Shown one piece after another: positions 7,106-13,019 of a stretch of DNA of 17,001 nucleotides. The DNA is taken from positions 1 through 17,001 of the forward strand of contig CAZRKA010000067.1 of assembly GCA_964600345.1 (NCBI GenBank), in the 5' to 3' direction. The stretch's first letter is position 1; each line of letters begins with the position of its first letter. Both the position numbers and the translations under genes were made by a program. The notes under the pieces are model-generated. The model was not told the DNA's origin, made no database searches, and saw only the letters and a list, made by a program, of their open reading frames with translations. Origin of the DNA: JABMMZ01 sp964600345 (GTDB lineage: Bacteria > Bacteroidota > Bacteroidia > NS11-12g > UBA955).

Positions 7106-7999
7106 GTGCCGACTACCCCCATCCATATCAACACCAAAAGCCCCAGCGACAACTTGAAAAATGCCGCTTATATCGGTATTGGAATCGGTGCATTGGTACT
7201 CGCAAACAAATTTGTTACTGGCGTAGGAAATGAGACGGAGAACAAAAATGAGAAAAAAACCGAAAAGGTTATCAGTGACATAAAGGTCAACAGCTCCAGA
7301 CTCAATTCCAATATGATGGTTTATAGAACCGCTGCGGAGACTCTGTATGGAGAACTTACTAGCCATGTTCTTGTAATTGATACTTATTCCTTTGAAAAAA
7401 TGCGATCTGTTTTAAGGGCATTCAACAGCGATGAGCTGCGACAAGTAGTAAAGGAATATGGAACTCGTCCAGCCAAGCTTTTTGAACTCATTGAAGTTGG
7501 TGCAGGTGGCTCGTTTTTTGAATGGTGTGATGCCATTTTAGACAAGCAGGAAAGAGAAACTATTCGCCAGATCTTTGTGTTCACCGGTATTGATAAACTA
7601 CCCACTGAAGGACTCAAATACTTTTGGGATTATGATGATAAGGGATGGTTTGATGATGATAATAAGCACAGAGTAATAGCTGCCCAATGGAAACCCTTTA
7701 GAACTACTACACCGAAAGCAAAAGTTTATCCCATCAAGGGAAATTCACAATGGATCAGTGTACTTGAAAAAAGCGGAGACAAATACATTTCACGGTCAAT
7801 CAAGGCAGCAGGATATGGATCAATCGGCGAGTATGTAGCATACGATAGCAAACTTGTCACCAGTGGCATTGTCGAAAATATCCTAGTTAAAGTTACTGAT
7901 GCTAGATTAGGCTCATGGCTGGGAAAAACCTTTGTAGTCTCTTCACGAGAAATGAATCAATCCGCACCAATGAACAACCCAACCTTATACCCACTATAA
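7106..7999 (+). CDS. Membrane-anchored 297-residue protein, annexin-like helical repeat
   Basis: The first codon is GTG at 7106. A TGA in the same frame directly precedes it, and the next Met is near residue 70, so GTG is forced if the membrane segment is included. Residues about 17-40 are hydrophobic and glycine-rich (AAYIGIGIGALVLANKFV). A Glu/Lys-rich linker and a helical region follow, with the pattern LRAFNSDELRQVVKEYGTRP, then GSFFEWCDAILDKQERETIR. This resembles the short helical repeat of annexin-like proteins and recalls proteins of other Bacteroidota mobile elements. The C-terminal third is strand-rich. It has no Walker A motif, so it is not the packaging ATPase. Its role as a membrane-linked virion protein is inferred from context. 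Confidence 0.55.
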   Translation: MPTTPIHINTKSPSDNLKNAAYIGIGIGALVLANKFVTGVGNETENKNEKKTEKVISDIKVNSSRLNSNMMVYRTAAETLYGELTSHVLVIDTYSFEKMRSVLRAFNSDELRQVVKEYGTRPAKLFELIEVGAGGSFFEWCDAILDKQERETIRQIFVFTGIDKLPTEGLKYFWDYDDKGWFDDDNKHRVIAAQWKPFRTTTPKAKVYPIKGNSQWISVLEKSGDKYISRSIKAAGYGSIGEYVAYDSKLVTSGIVENILVKVTDARLGSWLGKTFVVSSREMNQSAPMNNPTLYPL

Positions 8000-8008
8000 A
8001 AATTTACA

Positions 8009-8632
8009 TTGTCAGATTTCAGATTATATTTAAATTTTACCAAACAGGCAGAAGGAGGACTCTCCAGAGCGAAAACCGATACTGCAAGTAAAGATCCTGT
8101 ACCAGACGGCTCAGGGTATCATACCAATAAAGGCATTACCTGGACTACTTTTAAAAGGTATGCCCCAATACTAGGGTTTACGGCCACTCCGGCTCTATTC
8201 TATAAAATGCCCGAATGGATTTTTCTTGGAATTTTTGAAGGGTATTGGAAGTCAGCAGGATCACATCTAATCAAATCTCAGGCGATGGCCACAATCATAT
8301 TTCAATCCATGTGGGGCGGTGGTCACGCAAGCCTGATTAAAGACATTCAGAATTTTCTGATCAACAAAGGGTATCCAAAAGTCATTCCTGACTCAGAACT
8401 TGGGCCTGTAACAGCTCAGTCGATAAACAACTATTGCCAGAGCAAATCCAAGGAGAAACAACTGTATGACTATACATTCAATGAAAGGCTGAAATACCTG
8501 CGCAGCTTGTCGTCTTACACCGATAATGGTAAGGGATGGGAGAGCAGGATGAAATTGCTTTATGCTTATTCAATCAAGCTTTTAAACTCTAAAGCTGCAA
8601 TTGGAACCGGTTTTTTTTTGTTCTGGCTTTAG
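8009..8632 (+). CDS. GH108-type N-acetylmuramidase with peptidoglycan-binding domain; C-terminus altered at a T9 run
   Basis: A 207-residue cell-wall lysozyme. Residues 11-17 read TKQAEGG, where Glu15 matches the catalytic Glu of the EGG motif of glycoside hydrolase family 108. The typical GG-x-TNxGIT element appears as YHTNKGITW. The second half (HASLIKDIQNFLINKGYPKV, then DSELGPVTAQSINNY) matches the PG_binding_3 domain that usually follows. The start is TTG: the previous gene's TAA is in the same frame four codons upstream, and no ATG or GTG lies before Glu15. The last codons run through nine T bases and end in GFFLFWL. One base back in frame, the gene continues into a membrane helix and a basic tail and stops at 8691, overlapping the next ATG. 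The protein may act in lysis or, if anchored, as a virion entry lysozyme. Confidence 0.8.
   Translation: MSDFRLYLNFTKQAEGGLSRAKTDTASKDPVPDGSGYHTNKGITWTTFKRYAPILGFTATPALFYKMPEWIFLGIFEGYWKSAGSHLIKSQAMATIIFQSMWGGGHASLIKDIQNFLINKGYPKVIPDSELGPVTAQSINNYCQSKSKEKQLYDYTFNERLKYLRSLSSYTDNGKGWESRMKLLYAYSIKLLNSKAAIGTGFFLFWL
8611..8619 (+). repeat. T9 homopolymer (slippery site) in the muramidase gene
   Basis: Nine T bases lie just after an ACC GGT context, near the 3' end of the muramidase gene. Frame 0 reaches TAG at 8630-8632, four codons past the run. T T TTT TTT-type runs permit ribosomal -1 shifting, RNA-polymerase slippage, DNA phase variation, or sequencing length errors. Confidence 0.7.
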
Positions 8633-8679
8633 GCAGTTTTATCTGGCGAAACGAAATTAAAAACACAGTCAAAAATTTA

Positions 8680-8687
8680 ATACACAA
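8680..8687 (+). promoter_or_regulatory. ATACACAA translation leader
   Basis: ATACACAA directly abuts the ATG at 8688, completing ATACACAAA with the A of the start codon. It also lies inside the -1 extension of the muramidase gene, where it encodes the final I-H-K. Confidence 0.5.
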
Positions 8688-8984
8688 ATGAAAAAAACAA
8701 TAAATATACTTCTACAAATTATTAAGAACTTCTTCTATCCATTTTCATGGTTTGCTTGCAGCTTTCAGGGAGCAGATGGCAAAGCGAGCGGAAAAAAATT
8801 CACGGCTGCATTTCTTACAATGGTTGCAGGTGCATATTGCCCCAAGGTACATGATGCTTTTACTTTATACGCCTTCATTGCTCTTCTAATAGCCATACTG
8901 ATGATGTGGGGTATAATAACATCCAACAATATTATTTCACTAACTCGATCTATTAAGGGAAACAAAACGGAGGAAAAAAGCTAA
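8688..8984 (+). CDS. Holin-like small membrane protein
   Basis: A 98-residue protein with a basic N-terminus (MKKTINILLQIIKNFFYPFS) and the element FQGADGKASGKKFTAAF leading into a hydrophobic segment at about 38-51. A second membrane helix follows at about 58-78 (AFTLYAFIALLIAILMMWG), and the tail is charged. The G-K-x-S-x-K/R motif before the first helix resembles holin-like proteins of Bacteroidota phages. It overlaps the extended muramidase frame as ATGA, the common endolysin/holin pairing. It may permeabilise the inner membrane to release the muramidase. A structural membrane protein of the virion is an alternative. Confidence 0.5.
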   Translation: MKKTINILLQIIKNFFYPFSWFACSFQGADGKASGKKFTAAFLTMVAGAYCPKVHDAFTLYAFIALLIAILMMWGIITSNNIISLTRSIKGNKTEEKS

Positions 8985-8986
8985 GC

Positions 8987-9757
8987 ATGTGTCAAACCAG
9001 TTGGGCATTATTAAAACGGTTCAAAACACTTGATATTGTCAGTGGGACACCAACATTCAATGCCTCAAACCAATATTTCAAAAACAAGTCTTTCATCTGT
9101 GATGGAGATTTTACACTCGCCGTTAACAAAGCGAAAAACGGAGGTGAATATCATTTAATTGTCACAAAACAAACTGAAGACGATGTTGTGTTTGTAATGC
9201 CCGATAACAGCAAAATTAGCGGATCAAATGAATCTAACATAACACTTTCAGGAGCTGAAAATGTGAAGTTTTGGTTTTGTTTCACATTTGATGGATTTGA
9301 ATTTATCTGGACTTTGATGGGTGCATCATCTGATTCAGGCTCAGGTACACCAGATGCAGAATTATTGGATGCAGCGGCAGCTTATGCAGATTTAGCGGAT
9401 TCGGCAGTACTAGATGCTGCTCAAAACTATTGTGACTCACAATCTTTAAACCTTCCGGAAGTAGTTGCTGCCAATTACACATTTGTGCTTACAGACAAGG
9501 ATAAACTTAAAATCATGAATGCCGAAACACCTCAGAACTTCATTGTTCCAACAAATGTTTCAGTCCCATTTCCTATTGGCACAAGAATTCACACATCTAC
9601 AAAAGGAATTGCAGGAATTACTTCATTTTTAGCTGAAGGTGGAGTAAGTATAAAAAGTGCAGACAATTTTCTTAAGCTTAGAACAAGATATGCCTGTGCT
9701 ACAATTGTCAAGACTGCAATAAATGAATGGCTATTAACCGGGGATTTATCACTATGA
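8987..9757 (+). CDS. Fibre/spike-like protein with a phage fibre C-terminal domain
   Basis: A 256-residue protein. The N-terminal 110 residues are strand-rich (FICDGDFTLAVNKAKNGGEY, later FCFTFDGFEFIWTLMG). A glycine/serine hinge (SDSGSGTPD) leads to an alanine-rich helix at about 123-155 with the spacing of short fibre coiled coils (AELLDAAAAYADLADSAVLD). The C-terminal 95 residues follow the repeated pattern of many phage fibres: LTDKDKLKIMNAETPQNFIV, then FPIGTRIHTSTKGIAGITSF, and the ending NEWLLTGDLSL. It is probably a trimeric receptor-binding or spike protein at the virion surface. A GGAGG at 8969-8973 lies 13 bases before the start, and the end overlaps the next gene as ATGA. The fibre call is fairly secure; the receptor is unknown. 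Confidence 0.65.
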   Translation: MCQTSWALLKRFKTLDIVSGTPTFNASNQYFKNKSFICDGDFTLAVNKAKNGGEYHLIVTKQTEDDVVFVMPDNSKISGSNESNITLSGAENVKFWFCFTFDGFEFIWTLMGASSDSGSGTPDAELLDAAAAYADLADSAVLDAAQNYCDSQSLNLPEVVAANYTFVLTDKDKLKIMNAETPQNFIVPTNVSVPFPIGTRIHTSTKGIAGITSFLAEGGVSIKSADNFLKLRTRYACATIVKTAINEWLLTGDLSL

Positions 9758-10617
9758 GAAGCCTAGGTATAATATCATCTTCACGCAGGTGGCGCTTTCA
9801 GCCAGAAGTTTATCCATACATGGAAGCTATAGGTATGCAAAATACTGATGTGCTATACCATGAAGGCACTGTTTATGAAAAAACCGGAAGCGCATTCTGG
9901 AACGAAATTAATACACTCCTCATCAACTGGAAAACCTCGCTTGGTTTACCTCTGAATTATAATAACCTGTATTCAAGACTGCCATTAGTTTATCCAACAA
10001 TTGGCGGCACTGCTACAAGCCATAAATACAATCTTTCAGACCCTTCCAAATTCGTTGCAACATTCTATGGAGGTTGGACACATGATGGGTCAGGTGCGCA
10101 ACCTAACGGAACAAATGCTTATATGTCAACCACTACAGGTTTGTTCATTAATATGACATTTAGTATGCAAAGTGCAACTTTTGGGTTTGATTCAAAAACC
10201 GATACAAACGGTTTTTATCTTGATTTAAGGGCAATTGATGGAGCAAGACCAAATATTGTTTTATATGCCCGGCATTTAGGATCGTCATATTCACAATTTG
10301 ATCACAGTTTTGCTAATTCTATTGATCCGGTATCAGATAGTTTAGGCTTATACATGCTCAACCGGGTTAACTCCAACCTATTTGAATTGCATAAGGAAAA
10401 CGTACTTATTGGATCACATGCAAAAGCTTGTGGTCATGAAATATCCAGTAGTCCATTGAATTGTGCAGGATTCTCAGGTGGTCAATACTCCCCAAGAAAA
10501 CGAACACTAACATTTGGTGCTTGTAAACCACAAGGAATTATTGGAGGATTTTCTCCAACAGAAAGGGCTGCATTTACTTCACATTGGAGAACTTTCGATA
10601 ATGCATTAAACAGATAA
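9754..10617 (+). CDS. Spike/adhesin-like protein with a probable LamG-like domain
   Basis: An in-frame ATG at 9727 would overlap the previous gene by 31 bases; I chose 9754, where ATGA overlaps the previous stop, giving 287 residues. The N-terminal part (EVYPYMEAIGMQNTDVLYHE) precedes a strand-rich region with the look of a concanavalin/LamG jelly roll (GWTHDGSGAQPNGTNAYMST, later TLTFGACKPQGIIGGFSPTE). The last residues (GGFSPTERAAFTSHWRTFDN) match the end of similar surface proteins of Bacteroidota phages. It is probably a receptor-binding protein that works with the fibre-like neighbour. No enzymatic motif is seen. The domain call is by eye. Confidence 0.55.
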   Translation: MRSLGIISSSRRWRFQPEVYPYMEAIGMQNTDVLYHEGTVYEKTGSAFWNEINTLLINWKTSLGLPLNYNNLYSRLPLVYPTIGGTATSHKYNLSDPSKFVATFYGGWTHDGSGAQPNGTNAYMSTTTGLFINMTFSMQSATFGFDSKTDTNGFYLDLRAIDGARPNIVLYARHLGSSYSQFDHSFANSIDPVSDSLGLYMLNRVNSNLFELHKENVLIGSHAKACGHEISSSPLNCAGFSGGQYSPRKRTLTFGACKPQGIIGGFSPTERAAFTSHWRTFDNALNR

Positions 10618-10621
10618 AAAC

Positions 10622-11041
10622 ATGTCCGAACAAAAAGTAGTAATATTAACTAAGGAGCAAGGGATTCTCATTCGTCATCAGGCTTTCGCACCTGATAGCT
10701 ATTTCCATCCAATACTAAGCAAATACATGGAAATTATGATATCGACAGAGGAAGTAGATGCATGTGAAAAGGAAGAATTTGCCTGGCTTAAACAACTTCC
10801 TCAACAAACTGTTCAAGTCACCGAAAATGAGCCTGACTGTTCAAAGTCCGATCTTATTCTAAGCGATCGAGCTGTGCTATACAAGATTGAAGATTATGTT
10901 TCAAAAACTGTAACCATTGCATACCAGTGTGCAGAAGGAAGAAAAGAAATAATAGAGGCAATGATAGATGGGGCTTCTCAAATGGGTTATGAACTTAACA
11001 TGGCGACAAAAATCAATTCAAATGAAAACAAGTCAACATAA
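10622..11041 (+). CDS. Unrecognised 139-residue soluble protein
   Basis: The start lies four bases after the preceding stop. The protein is acidic and soluble, with no membrane segment. It begins MSEQKVVILTKEQGILIRHQ, has a Glu-rich middle (EVDACEKEEFAWLKQLPQQ) and a helical C-terminal part (VSKTVTIAYQCAEGRKEIIE). Its position directly after two surface proteins suggests a chaperone, assembly factor or accessory of the fibre pair, as small genes after fibre genes often are. That is inference; no family is recognised. Confidence 0.5.
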   Translation: MSEQKVVILTKEQGILIRHQAFAPDSYFHPILSKYMEIMISTEEVDACEKEEFAWLKQLPQQTVQVTENEPDCSKSDLILSDRAVLYKIEDYVSKTVTIAYQCAEGRKEIIEAMIDGASQMGYELNMATKINSNENKST

Positions 11042-11065
11042 AACTCTTAAACATAAATATAGAAA

Positions 11066-11635
11066 ATGAAAAAAACACTTAGATATACATTTCAGGCTCT
11101 GAGCCTATTTACTTGTCTAATGCTAGGACTTGTCTTTGGAAAATATATAAGCAAAGCCAGACCAGAATTAAAATTCAATTCCAACAGACCTGATACCTCA
11201 ATTACAATTATCCAGTATATTGATAGCAGTACTCATGTAATTAATCAGTTATCTCAAGTCAGATACAAAAATTTACAGGGCAATAGACCTTCCATGATCG
11301 ACACTCAATCGCTGATCAGTAAGTTTTTTACCAAAAGAGTTACCCAGAACACTTACCGGGACAGTAATTTAAGCATCACTGTTTTTGATACCCTTTGTCA
11401 AAATAGCCTTTTAGGTCGCAGCCTAAATTACAAAATATTCAGACCGAGTACCATCACTACAAAAACCATCTATAGAAAAGATAGGGGTCTATATGTTGGT
11501 GCAACATACTTTCCTTCCACTGGTGTTTATCCAAATGTTTCCTATGCCTTTAAAAATTGGCAGCTTGGTGCAGGAATAGTCAATATAAACAAACAATCCA
11601 TACCTTTTTTCAACCTTCAATACAAGATAAGATGA
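11066..11635 (+). CDS. Spanin-like membrane/envelope protein
   Basis: A 189-residue protein with an N-terminal membrane segment at about 9-27 (FQALSLFTCLMLGLVFGKYI). A periplasm-like polar region follows (DTSITIIQYIDSSTHVINQL). The end is strand-rich and resembles outer-membrane beta strands (GLYVGATYFPSTGVYPNVSY, then KNWQLGAGIV), finishing FFNLQYKIR. A protein anchored in the inner membrane with an outer-membrane-like end could bridge the envelope as spanins do, and similar proteins occur near lysis genes of other Bacteroidota phages. The next gene starts in its stop codon as ATGA, and that gene is holin-like, which supports a lysis role. A virion membrane protein is the alternative. Confidence 0.45.
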   Translation: MKKTLRYTFQALSLFTCLMLGLVFGKYISKARPELKFNSNRPDTSITIIQYIDSSTHVINQLSQVRYKNLQGNRPSMIDTQSLISKFFTKRVTQNTYRDSNLSITVFDTLCQNSLLGRSLNYKIFRPSTITTKTIYRKDRGLYVGATYFPSTGVYPNVSYAFKNWQLGAGIVNINKQSIPFFNLQYKIR

Positions 11636-11913
11636 TGCTAAAAATATTGTTTTTGTTACAAACTTTCAAGAATGATCTGATTGATAAGATAGAAAGCATT
11701 TTAGGTGTTTCTTTTGGTTCTTTCGTTTTTTTCAGATTGGAAATCCCTGCCAGTATAATTGGTTCAACATGTGATGGAATAGTCCAAATTCTAACCCGTG
11801 AAATGGTTCACCTTCTGTTTGCCATCATTGCATCAGTTATCATAACAACTATCACCCATATTGTTAAAGTTGAGATATGTGAGTGGTATAAAAAATTCAA
11901 GAACAAACCCTGA
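11632..11913 (+). CDS. Second holin-like membrane protein, 93 residues
   Basis: I chose ATG 11632, which overlaps the previous TGA as ATGA and leaves out 25 residues that would lie wholly inside the upstream gene. The product starts MMLKILFLLQTFKNDLIDKI. It has a moderately hydrophobic stretch at about 23-54 and a clear membrane helix at about 58-78 (MVHLLFAIIASVIITTITHI), ending in a basic tail (EWYKKFKNKP). Size, topology and coupling to a spanin-like gene suggest a holin or pinholin. With the other holin-like protein at 8688, this block has two candidates. Function is inferred. Confidence 0.5.
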   Translation: MMLKILFLLQTFKNDLIDKIESILGVSFGSFVFFRLEIPASIIGSTCDGIVQILTREMVHLLFAIIASVIITTITHIVKVEICEWYKKFKNKP

Positions 11914-11918
11914 TTTAT

Positions 11919-12050
11919 ATGACAAAGACCAAAAAAATAAAACCCGTTACTAAAACTGGCAAAAGCAAATCTTCTGCTAAAAAGAAAAAACCTAAACCTG
12001 CCGGTGGATCTCTACTCCACATTTACCAGCAAAGAATGCTAAACTACTAA
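11919..12050 (+). CDS. 43-residue very basic protein
   Basis: ATG 11919 to TAA 12048-12050 encodes 43 residues, beginning MTKTKKIKPVTKTGKSKSSA. It is lysine-rich in its first two thirds and ends in a short aromatic tail (LLHIYQQRMLNY). It has no acidic residue. It sits just before a second basic gene and starts five bases after the previous stop. It is probably a small DNA-binding or virion peptide, as inferred from composition. It is short, so the coding call rests on spacing, direction and composition. Confidence 0.45.
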   Translation: MTKTKKIKPVTKTGKSKSSAKKKKPKPAGGSLLHIYQQRMLNY

Positions 12051-12055
12051 AAAAC

Positions 12056-12301
12056 ATGATAGATCCAATAAGTGCAGTAATTGGGGCTACAACTGCTATA
12101 GTAGTTCCCAAAATCCTTAAAAAAAGAAAAACAAAAATGAAGGCGAAATCAAAAAAGCGTCCAGCACGCAAACGAAAAGCAACAGTGCGAAAATGTAGCA
12201 CAACAAAAGTCAAAAGACGAAAAACTACTAAGGCATCAAAACCTCGTAGTAAGAGAAAAACCAAGGCAAAGGCAAAAAGGAAATCCACAAGAAGGAAATA
12301 G
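12056..12301 (+). CDS. Histone-tail/protamine-like protein with N-terminal membrane-like segment
   Basis: An 81-residue protein in which 36 residues are Lys or Arg and the only acidic residue is Asp3. A hydrophobic N-terminus at about residues 4-21 (PISAVIGATTAIVVPKIL) is followed by a low-complexity tail resembling histone H1 or protamine (KKRPARKRKATVRK, later KRKTKAKAKRKSTRRK). The composition predicts tight, sequence-independent nucleic-acid binding, and the hydrophobic end could tether it to a membrane. It probably condenses the genome or links it to an inner membrane in the virion. It is the last gene before the terminator. The function is inferred from composition and context. Confidence 0.6.
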   Translation: MIDPISAVIGATTAIVVPKILKKRKTKMKAKSKKRPARKRKATVRKCSTTKVKRRKTTKASKPRSKRKTKAKAKRKSTRRK

Positions 12302-12323
12302 AATTTCCATTTCCTTTAACCAT

Positions 12324-12360
12324 CCATCAGGTATTGATTCTTCGATACCTGATGGCTTTT
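12324..12360 (+). terminator. Intrinsic terminator closing the late block
   Basis: CCATCAGGTAT (12324-12334) pairs perfectly with ATACCTGATGG (12345-12355). The inner bases extend the stem to about 14 pairs including one G-T pair, with the tetraloop TTCT. CTTTT follows at 12356-12360. It lies 22 bases after the stop of the basic protein and is the only hairpin plus T-tract seen in the window. It separates the virion block from the peptidoglycan-binding and polyvalent genes. Confidence 0.85.
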
Positions 12361-12377
12361 AAAAACACAAAGCACGA

Positions 12378-13019
12378 ATGAACAAAATATCCAAATTTCT
12401 AATAGCAGGTATTGCCGCATTTTCAATCAACTCTTTACTTACCGGTGGAAAGGAAAAATCAGTGGGTCCCCAGACGGTTCCAGAACCTGAAAAAACACCA
12501 CAGGTAAAAACTGCGAATTATAATTTAGAATTAAAAAAAGGTTCTAAAGGATATGAAGTTCAGTTACTTCAACAAAAACTAGGTATTTCAAGCGATGGAA
12601 TATTTGGCTCAGATACTGAGGCTGCACTATACAATGCAACGGGATTAAAAATTATCACTTTGTCAAAGTTTGATAGTGCAAAGTCAATTCATCAATCAAC
12701 CTTGAGTAAACAGCAGTTAAAAGCAAAATATGAGGCAGCATTTCCAATTACTAAGCAAGTTATAGCCTTAGTTGAGTTTGAAGCATTCGTGTCGGTGTAT
12801 CGAAATGGAAATTGGTTTTCTACAGACTTGGATGGTAAGCAACTTCCAAGTGTAACTTTCAAAAAAACAGCTCAGGTTGGAGCGGTTTATAGTTTTGACT
12901 ATGTGGATCCATCAATAGTTATCATTGCATTACCTTACCAAGTGCCACACAACGTTTACAGGATTCCACAAAATCAAAGTTACAATAAAATACGAGTTAA
13001 AGCATCTTGGATAAAGTAA
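12378..13019 (+). CDS. Membrane-anchored or secreted peptidoglycan-binding protein
   Basis: A 213-residue protein. The N-terminus holds a short hydrophobic stretch (FLIAGIAAFSINSLL, about 7-21) that could be an anchor or signal sequence, followed by a Pro- and Lys-rich linker. Residues about 51-90 carry a PG_binding_1-like repeat, ending GIFGSDTEAALYNATGL, with the usual D-G-x-F-G-x-x-T spacing. The C-terminal 110 residues are strand-rich and unrecognised (FEAFVSVYRNGNWFSTDLDG). It starts 17 bases after the terminator, behind AACACAAA at 12364-12371. Its stop overlaps the ATG of the polyvalent gene as TAATG. It may hold virion or lytic components at the cell wall. Confidence 0.6.
   Translation: MNKISKFLIAGIAAFSINSLLTGGKEKSVGPQTVPEPEKTPQVKTANYNLELKKGSKGYEVQLLQQKLGISSDGIFGSDTEAALYNATGLKIITLSKFDSAKSIHQSTLSKQQLKAKYEAAFPITKQVIALVEFEAFVSVYRNGNWFSTDLDGKQLPSVTFKKTAQVGAVYSFDYVDPSIVIIALPYQVPHNVYRIPQNQSYNKIRVKASWIK

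Larger units (their letters stand above)
8611..8691 (+). other. -1 frame extension of the muramidase: C-terminal membrane anchor
   Basis: In the frame one base back from the muramidase frame, codons continue from the T run to TGA at 8689-8691. The product continues FFFVLALGSFIWRNEI and ends in a Lys-rich tail (KNTVKNLIHK). Joined to the preceding AAIGTG, this forms a typical membrane helix with positively charged residues after it. The TGA overlaps the ATG at 8688 as ATGA, the same junction used at 9754 and 11632. That makes this the likely intended C-terminus. Confidence 0.65.

Noticed and set aside
7106..7999. Packaging ATPase
   Set aside because: A membrane-virus block should have one, but this protein has no Walker A or B motif. 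The only P-loop-type motif I see is in the Strawberry-notch helicase.
8601..8632. T9 run after CCGG as an intrinsic terminator
   Set aside because: No stable stem precedes the T run; the upstream bases GGAACCGG form no useful hairpin, and the run lies within coding sequence.
9727..9753. Upstream ATG as the start of the second surface protein
   Set aside because: It would overlap the fibre gene by 31 bases; the ATGA junction at 9754 fits the pattern of this operon better.
11557..11631. Upstream ATG for the second holin-like protein
   Set aside because: The added 25 residues are the shadow of the spanin-like gene and precede the natural ATGA start at 11632.
11992..12288. Minus-strand frame of 98 codons encoding a Phe/Leu-rich protein
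   Set aside because: It is the mirror of the Lys/Arg-rich basic genes; its hydrophobic look follows from AAA/AAG codons read in reverse.
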